Source: Cytophagales bacterium
Lineage (GTDB): Bacteria; Bacteroidota; Bacteroidia; Cytophagales; Microscillaceae
Direction: 5' to 3'
Length of the DNA: 64,000 nt
Assembly (NCBI GenBank): GCA_013298075.1
Contig: JAAFJG010000019.1
Span: forward strand, 1 to 64,000
This document shows, piece after piece, positions 25,405 through 34,361 of the stretch. The stretch's first letter is position 1, and each line of letters opens with the position of its first letter. Made by a program: the position numbers and the translations under genes. Under the pieces are notes generated by a model. It was not told where the DNA came from and did not search any database. It worked only from the letters and a program-made list of their open reading frames with translations.

Positions 25405-25767
25405 TTATTTTTTATCTTCCTTTTTATCTGAGTTTGCAGGCGTTTTGCTTTCCGCAGGCTTTTCAGTTTTATCAGCAGAAGGTAAACGTTTTTGCTTTGC
25501 TTTTTCTACATTTGGGCTACTAAAATCTAAGTTGTTGCCTTTTTTATCAAGCACAAAATTAGAACTTAAAACTAACACAAATAAAGAAATTCCTAATACC
25601 CACGTGAGTTTTGTGGCTAAATCTCCTGCTTGGCGAGCGCCTATTTGGCTACCTGCACCGCCTGTAAATTGAGTATTCAAACCTCCTCCTTTTGGGTTTT
25701 GAGCCAAAACAATTAATGTGAGTAAAAAACTAACTAACAAAATTAATATAACAATGAAAATATACAT
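25405..25767 (-). CDS. secG: Preprotein translocase subunit SecG
   Basis: 120 residues. Two membrane helices (about 2-21 and 53-73) flank the conserved QNPKGGGLNTQFTGG cytoplasmic loop, which is diagnostic of SecG in Bacteroidota. The C-terminal tail is Lys/Glu/Pro-rich, as is common in this phylum. SecG assists SecYE in moving proteins across the inner membrane. It is monocistronic, with its own promoter and terminator. Confidence 0.93.
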   Translation of the reverse strand: MYIFIVILILLVSFLLTLIVLAQNPKGGGLNTQFTGGAGSQIGARQAGDLATKLTWVLGISLFVLVLSSNFVLDKKGNNLDFSSPNVEKAKQKRLPSADKTEKPAESKTPANSDKKEDKK

Positions 25768-25814
25768 TTCTTATATAAAGTTTACAATTTTAAAATTTCT
25801 TTTTATTAAGGTTG

Positions 25815-25846
25815 CAAATATAGAATAGATTAAATAAAAAAACAAA
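25815..25846 (-). promoter_or_regulatory. secG promoter
   Basis: TTTG (25843-25846), 20 nt, TATATTTG (25815-25822), all on the minus strand. It matches the TTTG-N20-TAnnTTTG pattern exactly and places the start of transcription about 40 bp before the secG ATG. Confidence 0.75.
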
Positions 25847-25924
25847 AAAAAGATTGTTTTTTTTACAATAAAATAATAAAAATGTTTAAATTTGCGTTTT
25901 AGTTCCAAAAAAGACGAAAAATAT

Positions 25925-26617
25925 ATGAAAAATATCTTATTTATTATCGTGGTGATCATTTGTTTTGCGGCTTGCACGCCCAAAAATGAAGAACCTAATT
26001 TGCGTGATTTAGGTTTAGATTTTTATCCTTTGCAAGAAAATCTTTTTTGGGAATATGATGTCAAAGAAATTACTTATACTTTAATCAATGCCCCCGTAAC
26101 TATCAATTATCAAATCAGAGAAGAAATAAAAGAATTATTTAATGGATTGGATAATATTGCTGCGTATAGATACGAAAAATACAAACGCAATACAAGTACA
26201 GATGTTTGGGTGATTGATTCGACTGGATTTGTCCAAAAAACAAATTATTGGGTAAGAAAATCAGCGAATAATTTTATTTTTACGAAATTAGCCTTTCCTT
26301 TTCAAGAAGGAAAAACTTGGAATGGCAATGCGTATAATAATTTGGGTGCAAAAGATTTTCAGATGAAAAATGTAAGACAATCTTATCAAATCAATAACAC
26401 ACAAAATTTCCCGCAAGCAGTCAAAATTTTTCAGGTAAATGATTCGAGTTTAGTGGCTTTAAATCGTAGAATTGAAGTATATGCAGAAGATATTGGGTTG
26501 GTAGAAGCATCTTATAAAAACCTAAATTATTGTACTACTTCCGCTTGTGTGGGGCAAGGCGTAATTCGTTTTGGAAGTGATTATTATCAAAAACTAAAAA
26601 ATTACGGAAAGTTATAA
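25925..26617 (+). CDS. Hypothetical lipoprotein
   Basis: 230 residues from the ATG at 25925. The signal sequence MKNILFIIVVIICFAAC ends in a lipobox with Cys at position 17, so it is a membrane-anchored lipoprotein. The rest (FYPLQENLFWEYDVKEITY...) resembles the many Bacteroidota lipoproteins of unknown function with a beta-rich body. TAAATTTG at 25887-25894 could be a -7 box. The longer frame starting with TTG at 25892 is not credible because it begins within that box. Confidence 0.8.
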   Translation: MKNILFIIVVIICFAACTPKNEEPNLRDLGLDFYPLQENLFWEYDVKEITYTLINAPVTINYQIREEIKELFNGLDNIAAYRYEKYKRNTSTDVWVIDSTGFVQKTNYWVRKSANNFIFTKLAFPFQEGKTWNGNAYNNLGAKDFQMKNVRQSYQINNTQNFPQAVKIFQVNDSSLVALNRRIEVYAEDIGLVEASYKNLNYCTTSACVGQGVIRFGSDYYQKLKNYGKL

Positions 26618-26671
26618 AAAAATGCGTATCTTTGCACATCAATTTTATTATCAACCTCAACACTTAATTTT

Positions 26672-28540
26672 ATGTGTGGCATTGCACTTGTTCGGCTTAG
26701 AAAGCCTTTTGGATATTACGTAGAAAAATACAAAACGTATCAATATGGAGTACAAAAATTGTACTTTTTAATGAAAAAACTACAAAACAGAGGGCAAGAT
26801 GGAGCAGGCGTTTCTAACATCAAAATTGATATTCCCGCAGGAAAAAGATATATTAGTCGTTATCGTTCTAATGCAGAAAAACCAATTGAGGACGTTTTTT
26901 ACCGTATTCAAGAGAAAATAAATCTCGAAATTCCTAAAAATGATTTTACTTTCGAATGTGCCACTCGCCTCAAAGAAGACGTTGCTTTTTTGGGAGAAAT
27001 CTATTTAGGGCATTTGAGATACGGTACGCATGGCGGAAATACGTTAGAAAATTGTCATCCTTTTTTAAGACAAAGTAATTGGAGAAGTAGAAATTTGGTT
27101 TGTGCGGGCAACTTTAATTTGACAAACGTTGATGAATTATTTTCAAAATTAGTCGAATTAGGACAACATCCGAAAGATAAAATGGATACGGTTTTGGTGA
27201 TGGAAAAAATAGGACATTTTTTAGATGAAGAAAATTTTAAATTCATCGAAAAATATAAAGATACATTGAGCAGAGAGGAAATCACAAAAATTATAGAAAA
27301 AGAATTAGATATTAGAAAAGTATTAGAACGTTCTTGTAAAGATTTTGATGGCGGATACGCACTCGCGGGAGTTACAGGATACGGAGCGAGTTTTGTGGCG
27401 AGAGACCCCAACGGAATTCGTCCTGCTTATTATTATGCAGATGACGAAATTATTGTGGTTGCTTCCGAAAAACCTGCGATTAAAGCCGTTTTTAACGTAG
27501 ATTATAAAGAAATCAAAGAAATTTCGCCTGCACACGCCTTGATTATTGACAAAGAAGGAAATTATTCTGAACAACAATTTACAACTCCCAAAGAACAAAA
27601 ATCGTGTAGTTTTGAAAGAGTTTATTTTTCACGCGGCAATGACCCCGAAATTTATCAAGAAAGAAAAGATTTAGGGCGTTTGTTAGTGCCACAAGTGTTA
27701 AAATCTATTGATTATGATTTGGAAAATACGATTTTTTCGTATATTCCAAATACTTCCGAAACTGCTTTTTTGGGAATGACCAAAGGTTTGGATAAATATT
27801 TGATAGAAACTCGAAAAAGTGCTATTTTTAATAAAAATTTATCTGATGAAGAATTAGAAAAAATCCTTTCTTTCAGACCAAGAATCGAAAAATTAGCCCT
27901 CAAAGACGTAAAATTACGAACTTTTATTACTGATGATTCGCATCGAGACGAAATGGTGGCGGGCGTATATGACACCACTTATGAAATTGTCAGAAAAGGC
28001 ATTGATAATGTGGTTTTGATTGATGATTCTATTGTGCGTGGCACCACTTTGGAGAAAAGTATTTTGAAAATGTTGGATAGATTAGAAGCAAAAAAAATCG
28101 TGATTGTTTCGTCTTCTCCACAAATTCGTTTTCCTGATTGTTATGGAATTGATATGTCAAAAATGGGTGATTTTATTGCTTTTCGGGCTGTCAAAGCATT
28201 GTGGGAAGAAAGAGGAGAGGCATCAAAATTAGAAGATGTTTTTGAAAAGTGTTTGGAAAGCCTAAATTCTCATCAACCTTCGCCCATCAATTATGTAAAA
28301 GAATTGTATGCGTCTTTTTCTGATGATGATATTTCTCAAAAAATTGCTCAAATTGTCAGCAAAGATATAAACACAAAAGTAGAAATTATTTTTCAAACCG
28401 TAGAAAATCTACATCAAGCTTGCCCAAAACATACAGGCGATTGGTATTTTACAGGAAATTATCCGACTGTGGGTGGCAATAGAGTTGTGCATCAAGCGTA
28501 TGTAAATTTTATGTTGGGAGTTAAAACAAGAGCATATTAG
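26672..28540 (+). CDS. PurF-like amidophosphoribosyltransferase
   Basis: 622 residues. Met is removed to expose Cys2 (MCGIALVRL), the glutaminase nucleophile. RGQDGAG and HLRYGTHGG are Ntn-type glutaminase motifs, and VVLIDDSIVRGTT is the PRPP-binding loop. PurF makes phosphoribosylamine from PRPP and glutamine. The protein is about 120-150 residues longer than standard PurF; this long type is a second PurF-like protein known in many Bacteroidota. Whether it is the main enzyme is not visible here. TATCTTTG at 26627-26634 may be its -7 box. Confidence 0.88.
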   Translation: MCGIALVRLRKPFGYYVEKYKTYQYGVQKLYFLMKKLQNRGQDGAGVSNIKIDIPAGKRYISRYRSNAEKPIEDVFYRIQEKINLEIPKNDFTFECATRLKEDVAFLGEIYLGHLRYGTHGGNTLENCHPFLRQSNWRSRNLVCAGNFNLTNVDELFSKLVELGQHPKDKMDTVLVMEKIGHFLDEENFKFIEKYKDTLSREEITKIIEKELDIRKVLERSCKDFDGGYALAGVTGYGASFVARDPNGIRPAYYYADDEIIVVASEKPAIKAVFNVDYKEIKEISPAHALIIDKEGNYSEQQFTTPKEQKSCSFERVYFSRGNDPEIYQERKDLGRLLVPQVLKSIDYDLENTIFSYIPNTSETAFLGMTKGLDKYLIETRKSAIFNKNLSDEELEKILSFRPRIEKLALKDVKLRTFITDDSHRDEMVAGVYDTTYEIVRKGIDNVVLIDDSIVRGTTLEKSILKMLDRLEAKKIVIVSSSPQIRFPDCYGIDMSKMGDFIAFRAVKALWEERGEASKLEDVFEKCLESLNSHQPSPINYVKELYASFSDDDISQKIAQIVSKDINTKVEIIFQTVENLHQACPKHTGDWYFTGNYPTVGGNRVVHQAYVNFMLGVKTRAY

Positions 28541-28592
28541 GAGCGGAAATTTATTTTTAAACTATTGATTTTCAATTTTTTATATAACGATT

Positions 28593-28868
28593 ATGAAAAA
28601 GTACATCAAAGCAACTATTTTTAATGAATCAATTTTTGAAAAAACATTTGATACGGCAACCCATTTAACCAAAGAACAAAAGCATGTTTATGAAGAAAAT
28701 TTGATTCAATATTGGGGAATGAAAAGTGCTTTGGAAACTGCAGTGGACGATAAACTTATTGAAGTTGCTAAAAATTTTATTGAATTACATTTGGATAATG
28801 CCACCATATCAAAAATAACAGGTTTGACGATTGAGCAAATAGAAAAACTACGAAATATAAAAGAATAA
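28593..28868 (+). pseudogene. C-terminal fragment of an Rpn-family (PD-(D/E)XK transposase-like) protein
   Basis: 91 residues from an ATG. The sequence LTKEQKHVYEENLIQYWGMK and the end ATISKITGLTIEQIEKLR match the C-terminal half of the Rpn/TIGR01784 family, which is usually about 300 residues. The N-terminal nuclease core is missing and not found upstream. Immediately downstream an IS4-type element begins 3 bp after the stop. It may still be expressed as a small protein, but I judge it a relic. Confidence 0.6.
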
Positions 28869-28871
28869 AAC

Positions 28872-29829
28872 CACTCTACATGACAATTTTGTAATAAGTT
28901 GATTTTCAATGATTTATTTTTATTTTTTCATTTATTTTGTATTTACAAAAAAAGGGTTTAACTTTGAAGTCTCTTACTAAATCAAATTAAACCCAATGAT
29001 TTCATTAGAAAACGAGGCAAAGATACAACAAGTTTTGGAACTTGCATTAAAAAAAAGTTTTTGTGCTAAAAAAAATGTTCAAAAATTTCATTTAGATTTT
29101 ATGAGTACCTTTATTATGGCATTATTGTCTTCTAAAAATGTTCAGTATCATTCTATTGCAGCCTGTATATCAGGTGAGGCTTTGGAAGGTAGCAAAGTTC
29201 GCAGGACACAACGTTTTATGTCTGAATTTGATTTATATTTTTATTCGGTAGCTGATTTTTTACTTAATTTACTACCTAAAAAAGGTAAAATAACCTTTTG
29301 TTTAGACCGTACTGAGTGGCAATTTGGAGAATTTACGCATAATATGTTGGTTTTAACTGCTTATAGTCATAGGGTTGGCATCCCGATTTGGTTTGAGCCT
29401 GTGAATGAAAATGGAGGTTGTTCTGCTGTCAATGATAGAATATATACAATTTTATGTTGCCTACAATTAGTAGAAAAGGAACGTATCCATTTACAAGATG
29501 CAGTGCGTATGAGAAAACTATTTGCACTCATATCTATGGCTTTTGTGGTGGCATTCAGGGCTGGATTGGAAGTAAATAAACATACGCCAATACCTATTAA
29601 AAATCATGGATATAAAGAAAATAGTTTTTTTAGAAAAGGAAGAGATTTTCTTAGAAACTTAGATGCCTCCAGAGGAAAATCAAAAAAAATAAAAGAACGA
29701 AAAATAAAAGAATTTGAAATTATTTTTCAAAGCCTTTGTGAAATCATACTAAAAGTATTCAAAATATAACAAAATTTTAACAAATAATCCTTAAAAAATA
29801 ATTCTTAAAAAAAATTGTCATGTAGAGTG
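28872..29829 (+). mobile_element. IS4-type insertion element with an internal deletion
   Basis: 958 bp bounded by perfect 19-bp inverted repeats: CACTCTACATGACAATTTT (28872-28890) and its complement (29811-29829). It contains one transposase gene. I see no clear target duplication. A related end sequence (TGTCATATAGAGT) occurs at 63909-63921. Confidence 0.85.
28996..29769 (+). pseudogene. IS4-family transposase lacking its central part
   Basis: 257 residues where intact members have about 370-390. The first acidic catalytic residue is present in LDRTEWQFG (motif DRTxW) and the strand VLTAYSHRVGIPIW follows. After AVNDR the sequence jumps to the C-terminal HLQDAVRMRKLFALISMAF, which normally lies after the second Asp and the Glu of the DDE triad. 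The frame is kept, so this looks like an in-frame deletion of roughly 120 residues and cannot catalyse transposition alone. The element could still be moved in trans by an intact relative. Confidence 0.75.
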
Positions 29830-29902
29830 CAAAAAAACTTTTTCTCCTACCAAAAAATCAAAAAAAATATAAAAAAAAATATTATTTTTTAAATAATTCT
29901 TG

Positions 29903-29910
29903 TATTTTTG
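29903..29910 (+). promoter_or_regulatory. Possible -7 box of speE
   Basis: TATTTTTG lies 33 bp before the speE ATG and matches TAnnTTTG. A TTTG box 20 nt upstream is missing, so this is a weaker call than the others. Confidence 0.4.
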
Positions 29911-29942
29911 CACCATAAAATTCAATTAAAAATTAAATAAAA

Positions 29943-30794
29943 ATGGAAACAACTTGGTTAAACGAAAACCTTGATGAAACAATTTTTGAGGTAGGTGCAA
30001 GAATTTCAATGAAAGTTGGTAAAAAACTTTTTGAAGGGCAAAGTGATTTTCAAAAATTAGAAATTTATGAAACTCCTCATTTTGGAAATATGATGGTTTT
30101 AGATGGTTGTGTGATGCTCACAGAATCAAACGAACACGCTTATCACGAAATGATTGCTCACGTGCCTCTATTCGCACATCCAAATCCTGAAAGAGTTTTA
30201 ATTATCGGTGGTGGAGATGGTGGAGCAGCCAGAGAAGTATTAAAACATACTTCTGTCAAAGAATGTGTGATGGTTGAAATTGATGGGTTGGTGATAGAGA
30301 AATCTAAGGAATATTTTCCAACGATTGCTTCAGAATTTAATAATCCTCGATTGACTTTATTGGTTGATGACGGCGTGAAATATATTGAAAATCATAAAAA
30401 TGAATTTGATGTCATTTTAGTGGATTCTACCGACCCTGTAGGACCAGCAGAAGGACTTTTTTCAAAATCATTTTACCAAAAAGCCTTCGAAGCCTTAAAA
30501 TCTGATGGAATTTTGGCGGCACAAGCAGAAAGTCCTTATTATTTCAAAAAAATACAAAAAGAACTTTTTGACGTTTTAAAAGCCGTTTTTCCGTATAATA
30601 CTTTGTATTTATCTGCGATTCCTTTCTATCCGAGTGGTACTTGGAGTTTTGCGTATGCGTCAAAAAAATACACAGAAAAAACCTCTCCACGTTTTGAAGC
30701 AATGAAAGAAATGGAGAAAAATTTAGAGTATTTTAACCACGAAGTTTATTCAGGTTGTTTTGCTTTGCCAACTTTTATGCGTAGAGTTTTATAA
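29943..30794 (+). CDS. speE: Spermidine synthase
   Basis: The enzyme transfers aminopropyl from decarboxylated SAM to putrescine. The 283-residue protein has the methyltransferase-like motif IGGGDGGAAREVLKH (about 82-96), the acidic VDSTDPVGPAEGLF loop with the catalytic Asp, and GVMLTESNEHAYHEM-like active-site residues (here CVMLTESNEHAYHE). The length is normal. It is followed after 41 bp by a NuiA-like gene, perhaps in one operon. Confidence 0.95.
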   Translation: METTWLNENLDETIFEVGARISMKVGKKLFEGQSDFQKLEIYETPHFGNMMVLDGCVMLTESNEHAYHEMIAHVPLFAHPNPERVLIIGGGDGGAAREVLKHTSVKECVMVEIDGLVIEKSKEYFPTIASEFNNPRLTLLVDDGVKYIENHKNEFDVILVDSTDPVGPAEGLFSKSFYQKAFEALKSDGILAAQAESPYYFKKIQKELFDVLKAVFPYNTLYLSAIPFYPSGTWSFAYASKKYTEKTSPRFEAMKEMEKNLEYFNHEVYSGCFALPTFMRRVL

Positions 30795-30835
30795 TTATTT
30801 TACTGATTTTATTCACTTAAAAAAAACAAAAAAAT

Positions 30836-31246
30836 ATGTCTGCAAAAGATGATTTTATAGCAAATATTCAAAAATTTTCAGAAGGTTTGAATATAATGAG
30901 CGAAACCGATTCTGATTTAACGCCATTTGTTTGGAATTTTCCGACTGAACAAGCCTTTGAAAAAGATAATATTTTGAAGTTTTTAGAAAAACCATTAGAT
31001 GAAAAATTTCAATTAGTGGAATTCGATAAATTCTTTGCTTTTTATATCAAAATAAAAAAAGATGATGACGAAGAAACTATCGAAATGGCTGAAAATTTTA
31101 AAAAATTCAAACATAAATTAACCGAATTATTAACCGATATAAAAATATTTAAGGTGGGAGAGATTGAAATTGACCTTTATATTGTTGGTAAAAACGTATT
31201 TAAAAATGAATATGCAGGTTTGCAGGCTTTTGTAGTGGAAACGTAA
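30836..31246 (+). CDS. Nuclease A inhibitor-like protein (NuiA family)
   Basis: 136 residues. The pattern LNIMSETDSDLTPFVW near the N-terminus and IEIDLYIVGK...YAGLQAFVVET at the C-terminus fits the NuiA family. The type member blocks the non-specific Anabaena nuclease NucA; most family members in other bacteria are uncharacterised. A NucA-like nuclease is not present in the window. It may be cotranscribed with speE. Confidence 0.75.
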   Translation: MSAKDDFIANIQKFSEGLNIMSETDSDLTPFVWNFPTEQAFEKDNILKFLEKPLDEKFQLVEFDKFFAFYIKIKKDDDEETIEMAENFKKFKHKLTELLTDIKIFKVGEIEIDLYIVGKNVFKNEYAGLQAFVVET

Positions 31247-31404
31247 TTGTAATAAAAATAAATGAATAAAAAACTTAGTTAAGATACAATTAATGACTAA
31301 ATATTTTGGTGAAATCGAAAATTGTTGGTTTTTGTGAAAGAACTAGAGAATTTATAGGTGAAAAAATAAATCAAAATAAAAAAATAAAAAAATATTGATA
31401 TTTA

Positions 31405-31436
31405 TTTGGAATATTAAAAATAAATTTTTACCTTTG
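31405..31436 (+). promoter_or_regulatory. rpsA promoter
   Basis: TTTG (31405-31408), 20 nt, TACCTTTG (31429-31436). It is an exact consensus match, upstream of a leader of about 85 nt that carries a hairpin. Confidence 0.8.
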
Positions 31437-31472
31437 CACCTCAATAAAACAAAATAATATTATTAACAAATT

Positions 31473-31498
31473 TTAGTTCTAAGGGCTTTAAGAACTAA
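31473..31498 (+). promoter_or_regulatory. Hairpin in the rpsA leader
   Basis: TTAGTTCT (31473-31480) and AGAACTAA (31491-31498) form a perfect 8-bp stem with the loop AAGGGCTTTA. It lies 29 nt before the ATG at 31528. S1 genes are often autoregulated through leader structures; this is a candidate for that, by inference only. Confidence 0.5.
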
Positions 31499-31527
31499 TG
31501 TATTCAAAGCCAATTTATACAAATTTT

Positions 31528-33297
31528 ATGAGTATCAAAAACGAAGAATTTAACTGGGAAAAATTAAACAGCAAGGGTTTTGGAAGTGGTTACACAACAG
31601 CAGAACGCTCTGAATTAGAAAGATTGTACGATGCGACAATCTCTGACTCTGCTGAAAAAGAAGTTGTGAAAGCGACGGTGGTAAGTATAGGAGATAGAGA
31701 TGTAATTTTACACATCGGTTCAAAATCAGATGGTTTAGTTTCTGTAGCTGAATTTCGCGATATGCCTGAATTAAAAGCAGGTGACGTAGTAGATGTGTTT
31801 GTGGAAAGTCGTGAAGATGCTGATGGTCAGTTGGTTCTTTCTCGTAAGAAAGCAAAAGTATTAGTGGCTTGGGATAATATCCAAAAAGCATTAGATACTG
31901 ATATTATAGTAGAAGGTTTAGTAAGAAGACGCACAAAAGGTGGTCTGATTGTAGATATTTTTGGCGTAGAGGCGTTCTTGCCAGGTTCTCAAATTGATGT
32001 GAAGCCTATCCGTGATTTTGATATTTATGTGGGTAAGAAAATGGAGGTAAAAGTTATCAAAATTAACTATACAAACGATAACGTAGTTGTTTCTCATAAA
32101 GTATTAATTGAAAAAGACTTAGAAGAACAACGTCATCTAATCTTGACAAACTTAGAAAAAGGACAAGTATTAGAAGGCGTTATCAAAAATATGACCAATT
32201 TTGGTGTATTTATTGATTTAGGTGGGGTAGATGGATTGTTACATATTACTGATATTTCTTGGGGTAGAGTAAGCAATCCTGAAGATGTATTGTCGTTGGA
32301 TCAAAAAGTAAATATTGTGGTGTTGGATTTTGATGAAGAGAAAAAACGTATTTCTTTGGGTATGAAACAACTTTATCCTCATCCTTGGGCATCTTTGGGT
32401 GATGATGTACAAATTGGTTCAAAATTGAAAGGCAAAATTGTGAATGTGGCTGATTATGGTGCGTTCTTAGAAGTAATTCCGGGTGTTGAAGGTTTAATTC
32501 ACGTGTCTGAAATGTCTTGGTCCCAACATTTACGTAATCCACAAGATTTCTTAAAAGTAGGTGATGAAATTGATGTAGTTGTATTGACTATTGAAAGAGA
32601 AGAGAAAAAAATGTCTTTGGGTATCAAACAATTAGTAGAAGACCCTTGGACTAAAAAAGACTTGACTACTAAATATGCTATCAACACAAGACATAAAGGT
32701 GTTGTAAGAAATTTAACTACCTTTGGATTATTCTTAGAATTAGAAGAAGGTATTGATGGTTTGGTTCACGTGTCTGATTTGTCTTGGACAAGAAAAGTAA
32801 AACATCCGTCTGAATATGTGAAAGTGAGTGATACTTTAGAAGTAGTTGTATTAGAATTGGATATTGAAAACAAACGTTTGGCGCTTGGACACAAACAATT
32901 AGAACAAAATCCTTGGGATACATTCGAAACTATCTTTATCCCCGGAACTATTCACCGTTGTACTGTAACGCAAAAAATTGAAAAAGGTGCTTTGTTAGAG
33001 TTACCTTATGGCGTAGAAGGATTTTGCGTACAAAAACATTTGGCAAAACAAGATGGTAGCGAAGCTGAATTAAGCGAAGCATTAGATTTTGTAGTCGTTG
33101 AATTTGTAAAAGATGACAGAAAAATCGTTCTTTCTCATTTGCGTACTTACAAAAAAGATGCTGAATTACCAAAAGAAGAAACTGCAGCAGTAACAGAAGA
33201 AGTAACTAAAGCTCCAAAAGAAGAAGCAGTAGTAACAGAAGAAAAAACTGAAGTAGTGGCTGAAGTGGTAGCAACAGAAGAAAGCGAAAGCAAATAA
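31528..33297 (+). CDS. rpsA: 30S ribosomal protein S1
   Basis: 589 residues from the ATG at 31528 (MSIKNEEFNWEKL); an ATG at 31498 would place the leader hairpin in the coding region and is less likely. Several S1 RNA-binding repeats are clear: G(V/A)FL/I(D/E)L...GLLHITD, GLIHVSEMSW, GLVHVSDLSW, each ended by E-kkrisLg-like segments. The last about 45 residues form an acidic Glu/Val/Ala-rich tail. In Bacteroidota S1 is important in translation because most mRNAs lack Shine-Dalgarno sites. Confidence 0.96.
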   Translation: MSIKNEEFNWEKLNSKGFGSGYTTAERSELERLYDATISDSAEKEVVKATVVSIGDRDVILHIGSKSDGLVSVAEFRDMPELKAGDVVDVFVESREDADGQLVLSRKKAKVLVAWDNIQKALDTDIIVEGLVRRRTKGGLIVDIFGVEAFLPGSQIDVKPIRDFDIYVGKKMEVKVIKINYTNDNVVVSHKVLIEKDLEEQRHLILTNLEKGQVLEGVIKNMTNFGVFIDLGGVDGLLHITDISWGRVSNPEDVLSLDQKVNIVVLDFDEEKKRISLGMKQLYPHPWASLGDDVQIGSKLKGKIVNVADYGAFLEVIPGVEGLIHVSEMSWSQHLRNPQDFLKVGDEIDVVVLTIEREEKKMSLGIKQLVEDPWTKKDLTTKYAINTRHKGVVRNLTTFGLFLELEEGIDGLVHVSDLSWTRKVKHPSEYVKVSDTLEVVVLELDIENKRLALGHKQLEQNPWDTFETIFIPGTIHRCTVTQKIEKGALLELPYGVEGFCVQKHLAKQDGSEAELSEALDFVVVEFVKDDRKIVLSHLRTYKKDAELPKEETAAVTEEVTKAPKEEAVVTEEKTEVVAEVVATEESESK

Positions 33298-33360
33298 AAA
33301 ATTAAATACGGTTTGATTGATTACAAAAATCAATTAAACCGTATATATAAAAAACCAAAA

Positions 33361-33431
33361 GGTTTCGTGGCCGAGTGGTTAGGCAGGGCTCTGCAAAAGC
33401 TCCCACAGCGGTTCGACCCCGCTCGAAACCT
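33361..33431 (+). tRNA. tRNA-Cys (anticodon GCA)
   Basis: A full cloverleaf is visible. Acceptor GGTTTCG pairs with CGAAACC. The D arm contains GGCCGAGTGGTTAGGC. The anticodon stem GGGCT/AGCTC encloses CTGCAAA with GCA at 33393-33395. The T arm is CAGCGGTTCGACCCCGCT. The discriminator is T/U; CCA is not encoded. It lies 60 bp after rpsA and may be cotranscribed with it. Confidence 0.95.
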
Positions 33432-33441
33432 CCCAATTAAA

Positions 33442-33469
33442 AACATAACTAATTTAGTTATGTTTTTTT
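33442..33469 (+). terminator. Terminator after tRNA-Cys
   Basis: AACATAACTAA and TTAGTTATGTT form an 11-bp stem with a minimal loop, and a run of seven Ts follows. Confidence 0.85.
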
Positions 33470-33569
33470 GTTTTATGCTGATTTCTCCAATTTATCATTA
33501 TTTTTTTAAGAATTATTTTTATTTGAGAATATTATTTTGTATTTTTGTGTGTAAAAAATACCAAAAATT

Positions 33570-34361
33570 ATGCTTTCATACACCATTATTTCTCCCAAAA
33601 ACAACATAGTTCCTATTTTAGTAAGTATTCCTCACGTAGGTACATATTTTCCTGATGATATAAAAAATAATATTAAACCTCAAAAAATACAAACGATTGA
33701 TGATACTGATTTTGATTTAGATAAATTATATAGTTTTGTTACAGAAATGGGCGTTACCATTATTAAAGCCAATTATCATCGTTGGGTAATTGACTTGAAT
33801 AGAACTCCAAACTCTGAACCTTTGTATAAAGATGGGCGAGTAATTACTGATTTAGTTCCTTTGACCGATTTTTTAGGGGATAATTTATATATACAAAATA
33901 GCCCAAATACTCAAGAAATTGAAGAAAGAAAGGAAAAATATTTTTATCCATATCACCAAAAAATACAAGAAATTTTAGAAAATTTTCAAAAAGAATTTGG
34001 AAAAGCTATTTTATATGATGCTCATTCTATTCGTAGAAATGTACCAACAATTCGAAAGGAATCTTTTGTAGATATTATTTTAGGAGATAATGATGAAACT
34101 TCTGCAGATAAAAAACTGATTGATATGGCGGTTAAACATTTGAGTAAAAATTATAGTTTTTCTCACAATACTCCTTTTAAAGGTGGTTTTATTACTCGAA
34201 ATTTTGGAAATCCGACTAAAAATATTCACGCTTTACAAGTAGAACGAAGTAAAGATATTTATATGAATCACGAAGAGATTATATATTCTCCCGAAAAATC
34301 CGAAAAATTACAAATAGATTTAAAAAATATGTTTCAAGATTTTATTCAATATTTACAATGA
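33570..34361 (+). CDS. N-formylglutamate amidohydrolase-family protein
   Basis: 263 residues. Typical FGase-family features are ILVSIPHVGTYFP near the N-terminus, the segment DDTDFDLDKLY, WVIDLNRTP with the conserved Arg, and the metal-site motif YDAHSIRR. HutG-like enzymes release glutamate and formate from N-formylglutamate in histidine breakdown. No hut genes are nearby, so other N-acyl amino acids are possible substrates. The stop overlaps the next ATG by 4 bp, which suggests that the two are coupled. Confidence 0.85.
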   Translation: MLSYTIISPKNNIVPILVSIPHVGTYFPDDIKNNIKPQKIQTIDDTDFDLDKLYSFVTEMGVTIIKANYHRWVIDLNRTPNSEPLYKDGRVITDLVPLTDFLGDNLYIQNSPNTQEIEERKEKYFYPYHQKIQEILENFQKEFGKAILYDAHSIRRNVPTIRKESFVDIILGDNDETSADKKLIDMAVKHLSKNYSFSHNTPFKGGFITRNFGNPTKNIHALQVERSKDIYMNHEEIIYSPEKSEKLQIDLKNMFQDFIQYLQ

